Shown: piece after piece, positions 10,716 through 21,505 of the stretch
Numbering within the stretch: the stretch's first letter is position 1
Layout: the number at the start of each line of letters is the position of its first letter
DNA from: Tomocerus qinae
Lineage: Eukaryota > Arthropoda > Collembola > Entomobryomorpha > Tomoceridae
DNA length: 64,000 bases
NCBI GenBank assembly: GCA_020055645.1
Contig: CM034546.1
Location: 103,995,812 to 104,059,811 of the forward strand
Direction of reading: 5' to 3'
Notes under the pieces: generated by a model
Seen by the model: the letters and a program-made list of their open reading frames with translations, nothing else
Told to the model about the DNA's origin: nothing
Databases searched by the model: none
Position numbers and translations under genes: made by a program

Positions 10716-12233
10716 TCACAAGTTCTCTTTGATTTTTCCAAGTTCATGGAAATATGCAGCCATTACTTTTGTTCCTTTGATGTAATTAGAGACGTCGAGT
10801 TTTTCAAATTGGGAATGAGCCCCATCGTTACTCGCACCCATTGGAATGAGACAGACGCTTTTCCCAGTGATATTGTCGAAAAGTAAGGCAGGTGGAATAC
10901 TTCCTCCTTCTCGTACCATTTGGGGTTTAACTCCAAACACTGTTACAATGGCATCACTAGCCGCCTTATAATTCGGATGGTTGGGGTTAGCCAGCCATGG
11001 TTGTGCAGATATGTTTAATTGCACCTGCAGGCTATTAGGAGTTTTGCGTTCATCCCATTTCTGTTTGAGAAACTGATCGACTAGTTGGTGAATTTTATCC
11101 GGTTTTTGATTAGGCACTAACCGAATGGAGAATTTCCCGGTTACTTTGTGAGGAATCACAGTCATAGTTCCAGTAGTATTGTTAGCTCCGCTAATACTAT
11201 GAATAGACAAACTCGGCCATCTCCAACGATGCATCAATGTTTGTATCTTGTCTTCATAACTCAGTCTTCGGACTCCTGCGTCTTGCTGATAACCCTTCAG
11301 ATCAAAATTAATAGATTTATACATTTCAGTTTCATCATCTGTTACAGGAGCAACGTCATCATGGATTCCAGGGATTTTGATATTGTCTTCAGGATCCTTG
11401 AGCTGATCAAATAGCCATATTATGTCGGTCATTGCCTCGGGTACAGAACCACCAAATACTCCACTGTGTAAATCCTTGACTCCCATTTCAATATCTACGG
11501 TGTAGTAAACTTGACCTCTTGTCCCATAAGTCAGACAGGGAGTTTTCTGATCAATCCAGTAATTATCCGAGATAGCTACCATATCAATATTCGACAAGAA
11601 CTTGTCTTTTTGAGCATTTAGCAAATCGTCTAACCCCGTAGAACCAACTTCCTCTTGGTCTTCCAGAACAAACTTTATGTTAATAGGAATTTCAATACCA
11701 CATTGTTCATAGGCTTCGATAGCATGCAACCATCCCAGAACAGGGCCTTTATCATCAGTTGATCCTCTGCCATACATCACTCCGTTTCTTTCGACCAAGA
11801 CAAATGGATCTGACTCCCAGCCATCAGCCATTACTGCTGGTTGAACATCTAAATGCCCGTAAATAAGCAAAGTCTTTTTATCAGGATTATTCCCAAGTGA
11901 AGCGAAGATAATCAGTGACAAAGGGATTGTGCCTCCAGGAACTTCCTGTTCTCCGTTCCTAACAACATCAACAGTACATCCGAGTCTTCTCAACTTTTCT
12001 GCAGTCCATTGCACCATGTGCATCCTTTCACACCGAGCTTCAGGCCAGGAAGACACCGACTTTATGCTAACAGCTTCTCTTAATGTCTCAATATAGCGTC
12101 CTACATTTCCGTCAATATACGAGAAAATTTTCTCTAACATCAAGTTTGTAGGTCGTTTACTAGGGTCCCCAATACTTTCATCTTCAATTACACTGCTGCC
12201 TGCTAGTGATTCTTCTGGGTTTGGGTCAGACAT
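10716..12233 (-). CDS. CNDP2: Cytosolic non-specific dipeptidase (M20, CNDP2-like)
   Basis: One exon encodes 505 residues. The family hydrolyses dipeptides such as Cys-Gly in the cytosol using two metal ions. All expected residues of the CNDP2 active site are present: H127 and D129 in GHLDVQP, D160 in GSTDDKGP, E194 and E195 (catalytic base and ligand) in EDQEEVGS, D223 in ISDNYW, H256 in DLHSGV, and a late His in AHSQFE. This constant offset of about 28 from the human numbering reflects a longer N-terminus. There is no signal peptide, consistent with cytosolic action. The ATG at 12233 is chosen because the frame further up begins only with TTG. A pyrimidine-rich acceptor (CCCTTTTTAG) ends two bases before it, so a 5' UTR intron is likely. 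The lack of introns contrasts with the neighbours. Confidence 0.96.
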   Translation of the reverse strand: MSDPNPEESLAGSSVIEDESIGDPSKRPTNLMLEKIFSYIDGNVGRYIETLREAVSIKSVSSWPEARCERMHMVQWTAEKLRRLGCTVDVVRNGEQEVPGGTIPLSLIIFASLGNNPDKKTLLIYGHLDVQPAVMADGWESDPFVLVERNGVMYGRGSTDDKGPVLGWLHAIEAYEQCGIEIPINIKFVLEDQEEVGSTGLDDLLNAQKDKFLSNIDMVAISDNYWIDQKTPCLTYGTRGQVYYTVDIEMGVKDLHSGVFGGSVPEAMTDIIWLFDQLKDPEDNIKIPGIHDDVAPVTDDETEMYKSINFDLKGYQQDAGVRRLSYEDKIQTLMHRWRWPSLSIHSISGANNTTGTMTVIPHKVTGKFSIRLVPNQKPDKIHQLVDQFLKQKWDERKTPNSLQVQLNISAQPWLANPNHPNYKAASDAIVTVFGVKPQMVREGGSIPPALLFDNITGKSVCLIPMGASNDGAHSQFEKLDVSNYIKGTKVMAAYFHELGKIKENL

Positions 12234-12861
12234 TACTAAAAAGGGCAATTGGCCAATTTGAAATTTTTTGATTTGCGATATTCCGATAAATTAAAATTAG
12301 CTTTCTGAAAAATATCTAATAATCTCTATTGTAGATTGCCATTTGGATTGAATACTATTTCATATTGGAAGTCAAGGAAACTCACGGGTAATTTCCAATA
12401 CCTATGGACCTTCTGCAGAAGACCTCCCATAAAATGCCAGGTTCTTGTGGCGAGGACGAATTAATTTTTATACGAATTACAACGTTTGGAAGCCGAACCA
12501 GTAGTAGAGAGCCAGGACGGCCAGCCCTTTTTCATTCCTCGTCAGTCCATTTTCGACAATGATTAGATGCTCTGTACTTAGATTGAGGACTTTAGTACAA
12601 ATAGATTTCATATTTTCAGGCTTGAATATTTTTTTGAAAAAATATATTTTATTCAGGTGTTATTACTTATTTACTATTACCTAGATGAGGTACATCGGTG
12701 TATGTACATAATTTACATGCTTTTGTTGTGATTTTGTTTTTCATTGTGTATTATTTTACTCTACCTCTAAGATGGCTTTTTAGAGGCGATTATCATTGTC
12801 GCTATATTATGCATTGTAAAGAAAGACAAAGCCACATTATATTGAACACCTTGATCAGTAA
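12234..12861. other. 5' region of the dipeptidase and 3' region of the GMC gene
   Basis: Holds the dipeptidase upstream region and, on the same strand, the end of the GMC oxidoreductase transcript. Mainly AT-rich; I see no further gene. Confidence 0.4.
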
Positions 12862-15800
12862 TTAATTGTAATAATAAGGCATTTGATATTTCCAAGTGTC
12901 GACTACGAATTGCGAGCCCATTTCCCCAATCATAATTACTGGTCCATTTGTATTAGCTGTAAATTAATGATAGGAAAGTAAGATAATAAAATACCAGTAC
13001 AACACAGGTAAGTGTAAAAATACCTGTCTGACCTGTCACAATGGTGGGCATTATGCTGGCATCTACAACCCTAAGAAACTTTGTTCCTTTAACCTTGAGT
13101 TCTGAGTCTACGACAGATTTTGGAGAGTCCACTCGTCCCATTGCGGCAGTTCCAACATAATGCCAAAGAGTTAAGGTTAAGTGTCTCGTTAAACAGTCCC
13201 AGTACTCTGAGCTACGAAACAAGTGCATTCGACAAGGAGGAAAAGCAACCGGTGACAGACGAGATCCCAGGCGTGAGAAACTAGGCGCATTCTCTGAGAT
13301 ATTAACTGCTCTTTGGATTCCTGTACAAAGTAATCAAACTTTAATCTACAACACAAAGCCCAATGTCAATGTCATGATAATATTTGTGGGTGATAATGAT
13401 ATTCCTTCCTATACCATGAAGCAATACTTGAATATCGTTGTTTTTAGCATCAAGCAGATATTTGGGATCCAAAATAGGATCATCTCTGTAATCTGTTGAA
13501 CGAAGTAGCAATTCTCCACGAGATTTCGGTCGAGATAAATACACTAGTATAGAAAAGGTATCTTTGCCCTTTATTGGGCTCACAAAATCATTCATAGCAC
13601 TAGGGTCGACATTGTAGAGATTGCTTAATAAGTCTGAAAATAGAAATTCGTAGTATTCAGTCCTGACTTTAGCAGTTTTCAAGGATAGTGTCCATTGTAA
13701 TGAACAGGCACATCTGAATGTCGCGCAAAGCCCGTAAAGCTTTATAGTTTATTATTTTGAGAGAAGAAGACAATTTGTGGAGTGTTTGAAAATACAATAC
13801 CCTGCAAAGCCCTTTAAACTCTTCAATGGAAAATAAATCTACCCGTATCAAATTATCAAATATCAATTGACATATTTTCTCAAAATTTAAAAGATATGTC
13901 AAAGGGAAATCCTAAAATTATGTCTAAAGTTCTGTCCATTATTTGTAGTTTCCATAATTTCAAAATATTTAGTACATGGGATGAGTTTTGACTGTCCAAA
14001 TCCATTAAGCACTGTAAAACATTAAATTAATTAGTTAATAGCACAAACTCATATTTTAAATTGTATATTTCAATTTCGTATTCCCATACAGAATTGAGTG
14101 TCAGGCCAATTAGGTTCTCCAGCATCTTTTGCGACAGCAGAAATGTGGAATGAGGCTGCGGCTACCATATTTTGAGTTAAGACACCAGTTCCACTACTGA
14201 AAAATTCAACAATGGATTTGATTGTGGTATCTCGGTCGATTATAAAGGACTTTGGTTGATTTATGAGAAAAGGTCCGACGAGTGTTCCTAGTTATAAGCA
14301 ACAAAAAGGGTTTAGTTCAGAACTGTGAAATTATCAAAGTTGAATGATAGCTAAGTAAGTTAATTTACAAAACAGGGGGGCTATTCTCTATGGTTTGCTT
14401 AGGATTTTGGATTAAGTATCCGAATATAAGATTGACTTAGCAAAAAGTTAATCCATTTCTTATGTTAATTCAGTAAAAAAAATGCTAAGAGTCGGTTAGC
14501 AAAAATTGACTGCTAAGTTAAACTTACAATAAGCAACCATTTAAGGAAAAAAAATTCCCAAGCCTGGGACGTAACCAAGCGCGACGTTTTAAAATTCAAA
14601 ACACAAGCATTATAAAAGTAAACCTATTCTTATTAAATCGAGCTACCAGTTTTACCGGCTTCTTTTCCTGCGGATTTGACGGACCCTTGAGAGATCAATG
14701 GCAAATCTGTCAATAGGCATGTTGTTTTTAGTTGTTGTTAGTTTTGGAAATGGCCGTCTTTAGTGTTAAATTGGTTACGTACGACGGAGTATCTTGATGA
14801 TACAATTGAAAATTGAGTAAATGTGATAATAATAAACTCAGCATTTATCTACTACCTCCTTCGACAACAAAACAACCCTCATCTACCCTACTTTTATCAT
14901 AGTCACTCACTGCCAACAATGTCATCCTCCTCCTTCAAAATCACTCACGGCCAACAATGTCATCCTCCTCATTCAAAATCACTCACTATAACAATGCCAT
15001 CCTCCTCCTTCAAAATCTCCCACTACTAACAATGTTACCCTACTTCAAAATCACACTGGTTACAATCACATCTTTCACCTTCAAAATTGTCCACTGCCAT
15101 GCAACAATGTCATCCTCCTCCTTCAAAGGCACTCATTGCCAACAAACTAATCCTCTTCCACTCTATCCCCATCATAGTCACCAAGTCACCCACACCCAAC
15201 AATGTCCTCTTGTTCAAGTCACCCAATGCTAACAATGTCATTCTCCTCCTTCACAATTATTACTATTACAAACTAAAATCAAGGACAATGGAAACAAAGG
15301 AAACATTATCACTAATTGGATATTTTGCATTGTGTTGCTAATTGCTTTTCAATTGTCTTTCCTCGACCAGCACTCGCTTCGCCGAGCGTCGAGGAAAGAA
15401 TACCGAATTTACTAGCTGTATCACGTCCAACCTTTCAACATGCTACGACCTATGAAAAATTTGTAATAAGATCTACGCAAAAGTTCATTTAAAAACATTA
15501 CAATCCTACTTCCAATCTCAACAATCCCACTTAGGGTAACTCCGATCATCCCTATCTTTTTGCTCAAATAATCTGTCTTAAGTCACCATCTTCGATTCAG
15601 TAAAGATACTGAATTAAATTTCGGACTTAAGTCCGAAAATTGCTCTCAAGCTTGACTTAATCACTTTTTCAGGCTTAAGTTCATTCAGTAAGCATCGCAA
15701 ATAATTGTCTCACTTTTTGGAAATACTTAGCAATTTTACTGAATCAAAATTTTCTTAGAAATAGCAAAATTTTGAAATAGGAACCATAGTGAATAGCCCC

Positions 15801-17870
15801 CCTGGTACCAATGTGATCTTGCAAGTTTTGACCGACAGGGAGATCAACAAGTGTAGGAATCTTTAGAAAAGAAAATTACTCTATTAAATAATAAAATAAT
15901 AGAATAAATTAAATTCATCTATTAAATTATTGTTATCAGAGACTATTCAACAGTTAAAGGATATTGTTAAATAAAATTTGCTTTGAATGATCTGGTTCAT
16001 TCAGTTTCAAAAGAACCTTAAAAATTGCTCGAAATTGGGAATTGTCAAATAAAACTTTCCTACCCCAAGAGACTGTAAATGTTCTTTCGGTCCTATTCCT
16101 GAAAGCATAAGTAATTTGGGAGATTCAATTGACCCTGCAGATAAAATGACTTCTTTCTTCGCAAAAGCCTTTCTCTGTCTTCCGTATTTCTCATATTCCA
16201 CTCCGTAAGCTTCATTATCTCCTCTAAAGAGTATCTATTATTTGAAAACTAGATCTCTAAAAAATGAATTTGTTATGTAAACTTCATGAGATTTTTCAGT
16301 AAAAACCTACTCGATACGCCCGTGCATACTTTCGTATGGTTAATGTTCTTCTCTGTCTTATTGGCTCGATGAAAGCTGTGTTAGTACTGCAGCGACGCCC
16401 GTTGCGCTGGGTCAGTACAATTTTTGATGATCCTACGAAAAATTTGGTATAAAAGACGTAGGAAATCCAGTTTAATGAGGGCATTTCATAATTCTGGTTT
16501 TACGAAATTAACCACAACAAAAACTACACTGAACCTTCGTGGTAGGGCCCATTCAAATCAACACGAGGAATTCCGGACCATTCAGATGCTTGAAGAAATT
16601 CTTCAACTAGAGGGGTATATGAAGGCTTTCCAACAGTTAAGAATCCATTTTTGTGATGATATATCGCTATATTTATGAAGACACAAAACGAAATTATGAA
16701 GGATTGAAAAAACAAAATTTTATATTGTAAAAAAATACGGTTAATACGGTTGAATGTAGGATCATTTGGAGTATCTTCACATGAAACGCAATAGTCTTCT
16801 GATTTTTTAAAAAACGATAAAACGTTTTCATAGCTCCATCTTTGGTCCCCAGTAATTTTAACCCAATTATCATAATCTTGGCGATGGCCTCTCAAATATA
16901 TCATCCTGGAATTCAAAGTCAGAAAGCTCTTGAAAACTCAGAAAGACAAATTGAATAGTATTATTAGTTGTTGGTAAATTCCAAAATATAATTTACATGT
17001 TTAAACTGGAAGAGCCACCCAAATTCCGTCCACGATTCCACACTGACCGCTAAAAATGCACATTTCATTAAATGATTGTGTGAAAGTAAATGAATTTACA
17101 AAAAAGTATATTTAGGAGAAGCATTAGATTTTTACCTGATTAATGAGAGAGAGACATGATGTCTTTTGTGGCTCAGTAAGATATATATAATCAATATTTG
17201 AGTGGTTTAGGAGCAACGGACACATGAATGGAATCTAAAGATTTCCACCAAAATTAATAGTAATGTAGGAATAATATCTTTTAAAAAGATGAAGTTTTAT
17301 GTAATGTTTAGTAAAGATTTTATAACATTCACCAATTGTAATGGGTTTTCTTCTCCCCCTCTTTCCAACAGAAGAACTGTGAAATGCTCAGATAATCGAT
17401 TTGCCACGACTTTAAAAATTTAAAACAAAATCGCATAAAAAACTGTATTTCTCAACTGAAGACTTTGAATGAATTTACTTAGTTGACATTAATGACATTT
17501 ACCACTTCCAGCGCTTCCTCCCCCAACTTCATGTCGATATCAATGAAGTTCAACATTTCAGATGGGAATTGAATGTGTAACCATAAATAGGGTTATGAAA
17601 TAAATAGAATTGCAATTTACATTACCATAATTAGGAATTTGATACACAAAGCTTAGCACAGAATACAGATAGTAAATAGTTGTAATAGTATTTACCGACA
17701 ATGAAATCGAAAAGTTCTCCATTTTGAGGTTCCACTGAATGAGGTGAAATGAAGTCAGTGAAACTATCTATTGCAATATCTGCTTTGTAAAAAGTTTGAA
17801 TTGTTTTATCCAATGTGTTATGTAACAAGAAAGTAAGCCAATATAATATACTTCTTCCAGTGATGTTCAT
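12862..17870 (-). CDS. GMC oxidoreductase (glucose dehydrogenase-like)
   Basis: Fifteen exons join to 632 residues: 17696-17870, 17503-17526, 17333-17409, 17136-17234, 16997-17049, 16748-16905, 16535-16666, 16307-16432, 16064-16221, 15809-15860, 14090-14287, 13976-14011, 13415-13633, 13024-13320, 12862-12956. The sum is 1,899 bases and every junction keeps frame. Landmarks in order: hydrophobic N-terminal segment (SILYWLTFLL); the FAD-binding Rossmann motif FDFIVVGGGSAGSVVANRL, spread over exons 1-3; NRGRNLGGSSSLN (the usual PRG..LGGSS site); SAGSIESPKLLMLSGIGP (GMC signature 2); NLQDHIG; and the C-terminal HYVGTAAMG, VVDASIMPTIVTGQT and NTNGPVIMIGE. It should be a flavoprotein oxidising an alcohol or sugar, secreted or membrane-anchored. 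Insect relatives include glucose dehydrogenase and the ecdysone oxidase-type cluster. Exact substrate unknown. Confidence 0.94.
14897..15256. repeat. Degenerate ~34-bp tandem repeat (minisatellite)
   Basis: About nine or ten units on the theme CAACAATGTCATCC followed by TCCTCCTTCAAAA and a variable CACTCA spacer. Units near 14916, 14950, 14990 and 15103 are closest to each other; others have drifted or lost bases. The array lies wholly inside the inverted-repeat element at 14373-15804. Open frames across it are products of its low complexity. Confidence 0.75.
15356..15399. repeat. GC-rich perfect hairpin inside the intronic element
   Basis: TCTTTCCTCGAC (15356-15367) pairs perfectly with GTCGAGGAAAGA (15388-15399) around a 20-base GC-rich loop that itself contains CTCG/CGAG. 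It stands out from the AT-rich surroundings. A separate perfect 20-base palindrome centred on CTTAAG lies at 15619-15638. Both belong to the element in the GMC intron. Confidence 0.7.
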
Positions 17871-19746
17871 ATTTCAAAAAGACGCCTTTAAATACTTGAA
17901 AAATCAGTGTTATTTTATTATAGAATCTTATGTAATTTAAAATATGCTTTGAACAAATAGACAATAAATATTTTCCTCTGTAAGACGAAGACTAATAATT
18001 GATTCAATAAAAGCAAAAAAATAAAAGTGCTTTTAAAAGCAGTGGAAGTAGCTATAGCATGATATCATCTTGAATTCATATTATTCTCTTTATATAGTCA
18101 TGTTCATGTTAGCTGTTAGATTTCACCAAGCTTTGCTAATGAGGTCTTATTTAATTGAGGATGAAAACATTGCATGAATGGTGACTCTATCATATAGAAT
18201 ATGCCATCTTTAATTTCCCCCTCCTAACCATGCACGCATTAATTAAATGTTGTAATTTAAAATGCTTCTACTGGCTCTCCTGGCAAAATTATGTAGGCAA
18301 AATTATGTAGTATGTACTTATCTTTCATGTACTAAGATTAAGACACTAATCGTCATGCTTTGATAGTTTTACAGGTACGAGTACTACATTGAACGCATTG
18401 AGTCAACATGTATTTATGCAATCTTAGTAGTAATATTCTACAGCTAGGGATGTCGCTTTGTCACATTCTGGCCATTGATGTTTCGAATTAAATTATAGAT
18501 ACCGAAAAATTAAAAAATGACATTTGTGAGAAATCCTTTAGCGATATATCTCAAAACTTTGATATTAATAAACTGTTTGAATACAAAAGTTTGATTAGTC
18601 AGTTGATAATTTGATTCAAATAATTTGATTTGAATGCATAAGTAAATGTAAGGAATATATTCAATGATTCTGCAGCTATTCCCAAAAATTGCAAGAGAAT
18701 TACAGGAATACTCTAAATACTACCTAAAGACGCTTTACTAATGATTTTATAATTTGTTAATGAATCAATTCAATGTACAAATAATGACAAGTCTAACAAC
18801 AGTCGTCCAATTGTGATGACACTTTATATGAGATTTGTATATCTATGTATTTATATGCTTTAAGAATTAATCACCATGTACAACCTGCTTTATTACTTGC
18901 CTTCTATGTACTCTGTGAGTATAAACTACAAACATAAACGATTGTCATTGTCAATCCGTCATTGTTGCTGTGAATTATCTCCACATGAGTCTAATGGGGT
19001 TTTTGTGTGAGACATCATAACCACTCGGGCCATTAACAAAAAAGTTGAGGCTATAAGTATATACCCTTTATAAGTATAACAATAAGTTGTGGTATTATAA
19101 TCATTACATTTAAGGTTGTACAAGAATATATTATGCATACAAGAATTAAATACATTCAAGCTACTTCCATTACGGATTACCGAAAACAAAACAGCAGGCA
19201 CTTTTTAACTTCTTTGACACTATGGTAGAGTAGATATGAGTTTGTAGAGGAAAGCCTACTATATGACATAAGTATTATTATGTTCGGGTATCGCAGATCA
19301 CGATTATATGGTTGATGAACATCTTGAACTTTCTAATAAGTAATGCATTAGATACATATGGTATGCGACTCGTATACACAAAGAATTCTAAATGTAGAAC
19401 AATGCCATCATTAATCGACCTAATAATAGTTAATCATGTCATGTTGAATACTTTTTGGCATTTATTGGGCCATTACCCATTAATGGCCGCTATTCAGCTA
19501 CTCGCAAATTAAATTAACAAGAATTTTTTTGTACCTAATGCAACTTCGTTATCTAAAGGACCATGTTTACCATGAAACTTTACTGCAATGCGCCAGATCT
19601 TGGTAACATTATTTTATTACTGCTTTAGTGCAACATGACCACATGAATTGGCAATATATTATAGAATTCAACAACAATAAATTATATTTTCTTCACACAA
19701 ACCCACTAAATATAATAAGTTAAGAAATAAGCTTCATTACAATAAA
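17871..19746. other. Intergenic, no gene recognised
   Basis: Between the GMC start codon and the end of family A copy 2. Short frames on both strands show no domain, signal peptide with partner exon, or splice-supported continuation. It must include the GMC promoter and the 3' UTR of family A copy 2. Confidence 0.45.
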
Positions 19747-20511
19747 TTATTGGTACAATTGCTGAGCAGTTTTGATTTGTCGTACTATAGGCCTCCCTTG
19801 ATGTTTAAGGTATGTGTCAAAATCATTCCTGAAATTAAATCAAAGTAATTATATTCAAATATTCACGAGCTGAGATTTAGAGACAATCTAGCAATAGTTT
19901 ATTTTTTGAATTAGTGTATCAAAGTCTTTACCGGCTAAAAATTGAAGAGAGACCTCCTCCTCCACCGCCATAACCTCCTCCTCCTCCAAAACCTCCACTT
20001 CCTCCAGTTAGTCCAGATAAACCACTTAAACCAGCACCTCCTCCAATTAAACTTTTGCAGTCGATAATACTGCAGATGAAGAATGCCGAACCAGTTGCAT
20101 AGAAAATGATTTGGAGAATTTGTGTAACTTTTAATATAATGGCTTGTTTGGTAAATGTAATGAAAGTCCCAGCACTTCGGTCATCCGCCTGAAAATATTG
20201 TTTAAACTTTTTTCTTGGAACATACTTTAGGAATATCATGTAACTAATAACTTTACCAGAGATTGTAACGAAGAGATGATGAGTTTCCCAATTCTAGCGA
20301 TATTATCTGTATTCAGCTCTGAATTTGATTTTACTGTTTGCAAGGATTTTTTGGACAAAAGGGGTTTTGAATTAGCAGTTTGTTCTAATGTTTTGGATTG
20401 TGTTTTACCATCTGCGCTGTCAATTTTTTGTACTGATGAGGAGGGAATTCCATTTGTTCTTGATATAGATATTATTACACAAAGAAACCCGATTAAATGA
20501 AGTTTGGACAT
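19747..20511 (-). CDS. Family A small membrane protein, copy 2
   Basis: Three exons join to 197 residues: 20257-20511, 19932-20188, 19747-19828 (594 bases, in frame to TAA). Residues 1-21 are a signal peptide (LIGFLCVIISISRTNG). A Ser/Lys/Gln-rich linker follows. Exon 2 has a membrane segment of about 20 residues ending ATGSAFFICSIIDC, then a long Gly-rich tract with GGFGGGGGYGG blocks. Exon 3 starts NDFDTYLKHQG, matching the NDFD start of exon 3 in copy 1. Intron phases (0, then 2) equal those of copies 1 and 3. A TATA box lies about 135 bases upstream of the start. The Gly-rich tract recalls cuticle or silk-like proteins but could simply be a flexible juxtamembrane linker. Function is unknown. 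Confidence 0.87.
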
Positions 20512-20644
20512 TTTCTACAGAATGCTAAACACTACAGAAGGAATACAACTAGGATCTAACTGAACATTTGATTGAAGTATCGATTGATTGACTGATTTGC
20601 TGTAAAATTTCTTTTCAAATGGACGAGGGTGCATCCATCGTCCT

Positions 20645-20653
20645 CTATTTATA
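20645..20653 (-). promoter_or_regulatory. TATA box of family A copy 2
   Basis: TATAAATAG on the minus strand, about 135 bases upstream of the ATG at 20511. The spacing would give a 5' UTR of roughly 100 bases. The strong match to the TATA consensus suggests a regulated, tissue- or stage-specific promoter. Confidence 0.6.
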
Positions 20654-21505
20654 CTTATTGACCAGGAAAAGGTGAAGGATAAATTATTATTGACGCGTAT
20701 TGCATTGTTGATATTCAAGTAGGTGAGCACAGACAATTGCTCTCGGGGATTAAACAAAGATGTGACGAGCAGGGAGACAAGACGAGATGTGCATGCAATT
20801 AGTTTTGATGTAACAGAGATATTCTTGTCTGTCTCACGTTCATCTTCAATGATAGTAAATTGTTATCAAGCACAAATTCGTAACATCCTTTCAGTTTAGC
20901 ATATTTTAATTTACATTGGCTTGACCAAAATTGTTTCTATTGTATGTTTATGCAGTGATAACGAAATACTTGTGATTCAGAGCCGAAAATTGCCGGAATA
21001 AATACTAGGATTATTAACGGACATGAAAATATTAATTCTACTCTCCTGTATACTCTCAATATGAATGAAAATCACAAACAATGCTTAAAATTCGAAATTC
21101 CACCTATGTAACTAATATTGCTTTTTATAATAAATCCATTAATAATTCATTACGGCTTCCAAAAAATCAATTCATTGAGCAATTTGATATTTTATTTGAA
21201 CATCGTAACAAGTTTTATTGGGATTATTGGATCAAAATCCGACATAAATAACCATTGTAACAAAAAATATGAACCACAATTTACAAATAATACTGGTGCT
21301 TTCCAACATATTTTTTAAAGGCTGCAGCAGTATTCGGATGTAGTAAGCTACGAATTAATTACCTCTGAAATCCACATGCACACAGAGATACAAATACAAA
21401 AAATGATAATGGCACTCTTTTAATTAAGTACAATGTTAAGATCTTGTAAAGCTCAAGCTTGGACTAATGCCTCCAAGAACTGCCTTCCGGGTGAAATTGA
21501 ATAAA
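20654..21505. other. Spacer between family A copies 2 and 3
   Basis: About 850 AT-rich bases containing the distal promoter of copy 2 and the 3' UTR of copy 3. No further gene seen. Confidence 0.45.

Larger units (their letters stand above)
14373..15804. mobile_element. 1.4-kb inverted-repeat element in a GMC intron
   Basis: The left end reads CAGGGGGGCTATTCTCTATG. The right end is its reverse complement with a single change in the first 19 bases. Weaker symmetry extends at least 100 bases inwards (both ends rich in GCTAAG and TTCAGTAAA motifs). It fills about 94% of GMC intron 10 (14288-15808) and begins at intron position +5, directly after GTAC of the splice donor. No transposase frame is present. 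The interior holds a degenerate tandem repeat and a GC-rich hairpin. No clear target-site duplication was found, so the superfamily is open. Confidence 0.75.

Noticed and set aside
12234..12248. Upstream extension of the dipeptidase frame by five codons
   Set aside because: Begins with TTG and crosses a likely splice acceptor; the ATG at 12233 is preferred.
13669..13902. Minus-strand frame of 77 codons between two GMC exons
   Set aside because: It contains a DIQ that looks GMC-like, but it lies in the intron between the exons at 13976-14011 and 13415-13633, whose direct joining keeps frame and gives a sensible protein.
14823..15341. Plus-strand frames rich in Ser, His and Phe, and a CRISPR-like look
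   Set aside because: They follow the 34-base tandem repeat. Units are adjacent and degenerate, with no conserved repeat plus unique spacer, and the host is a eukaryote.
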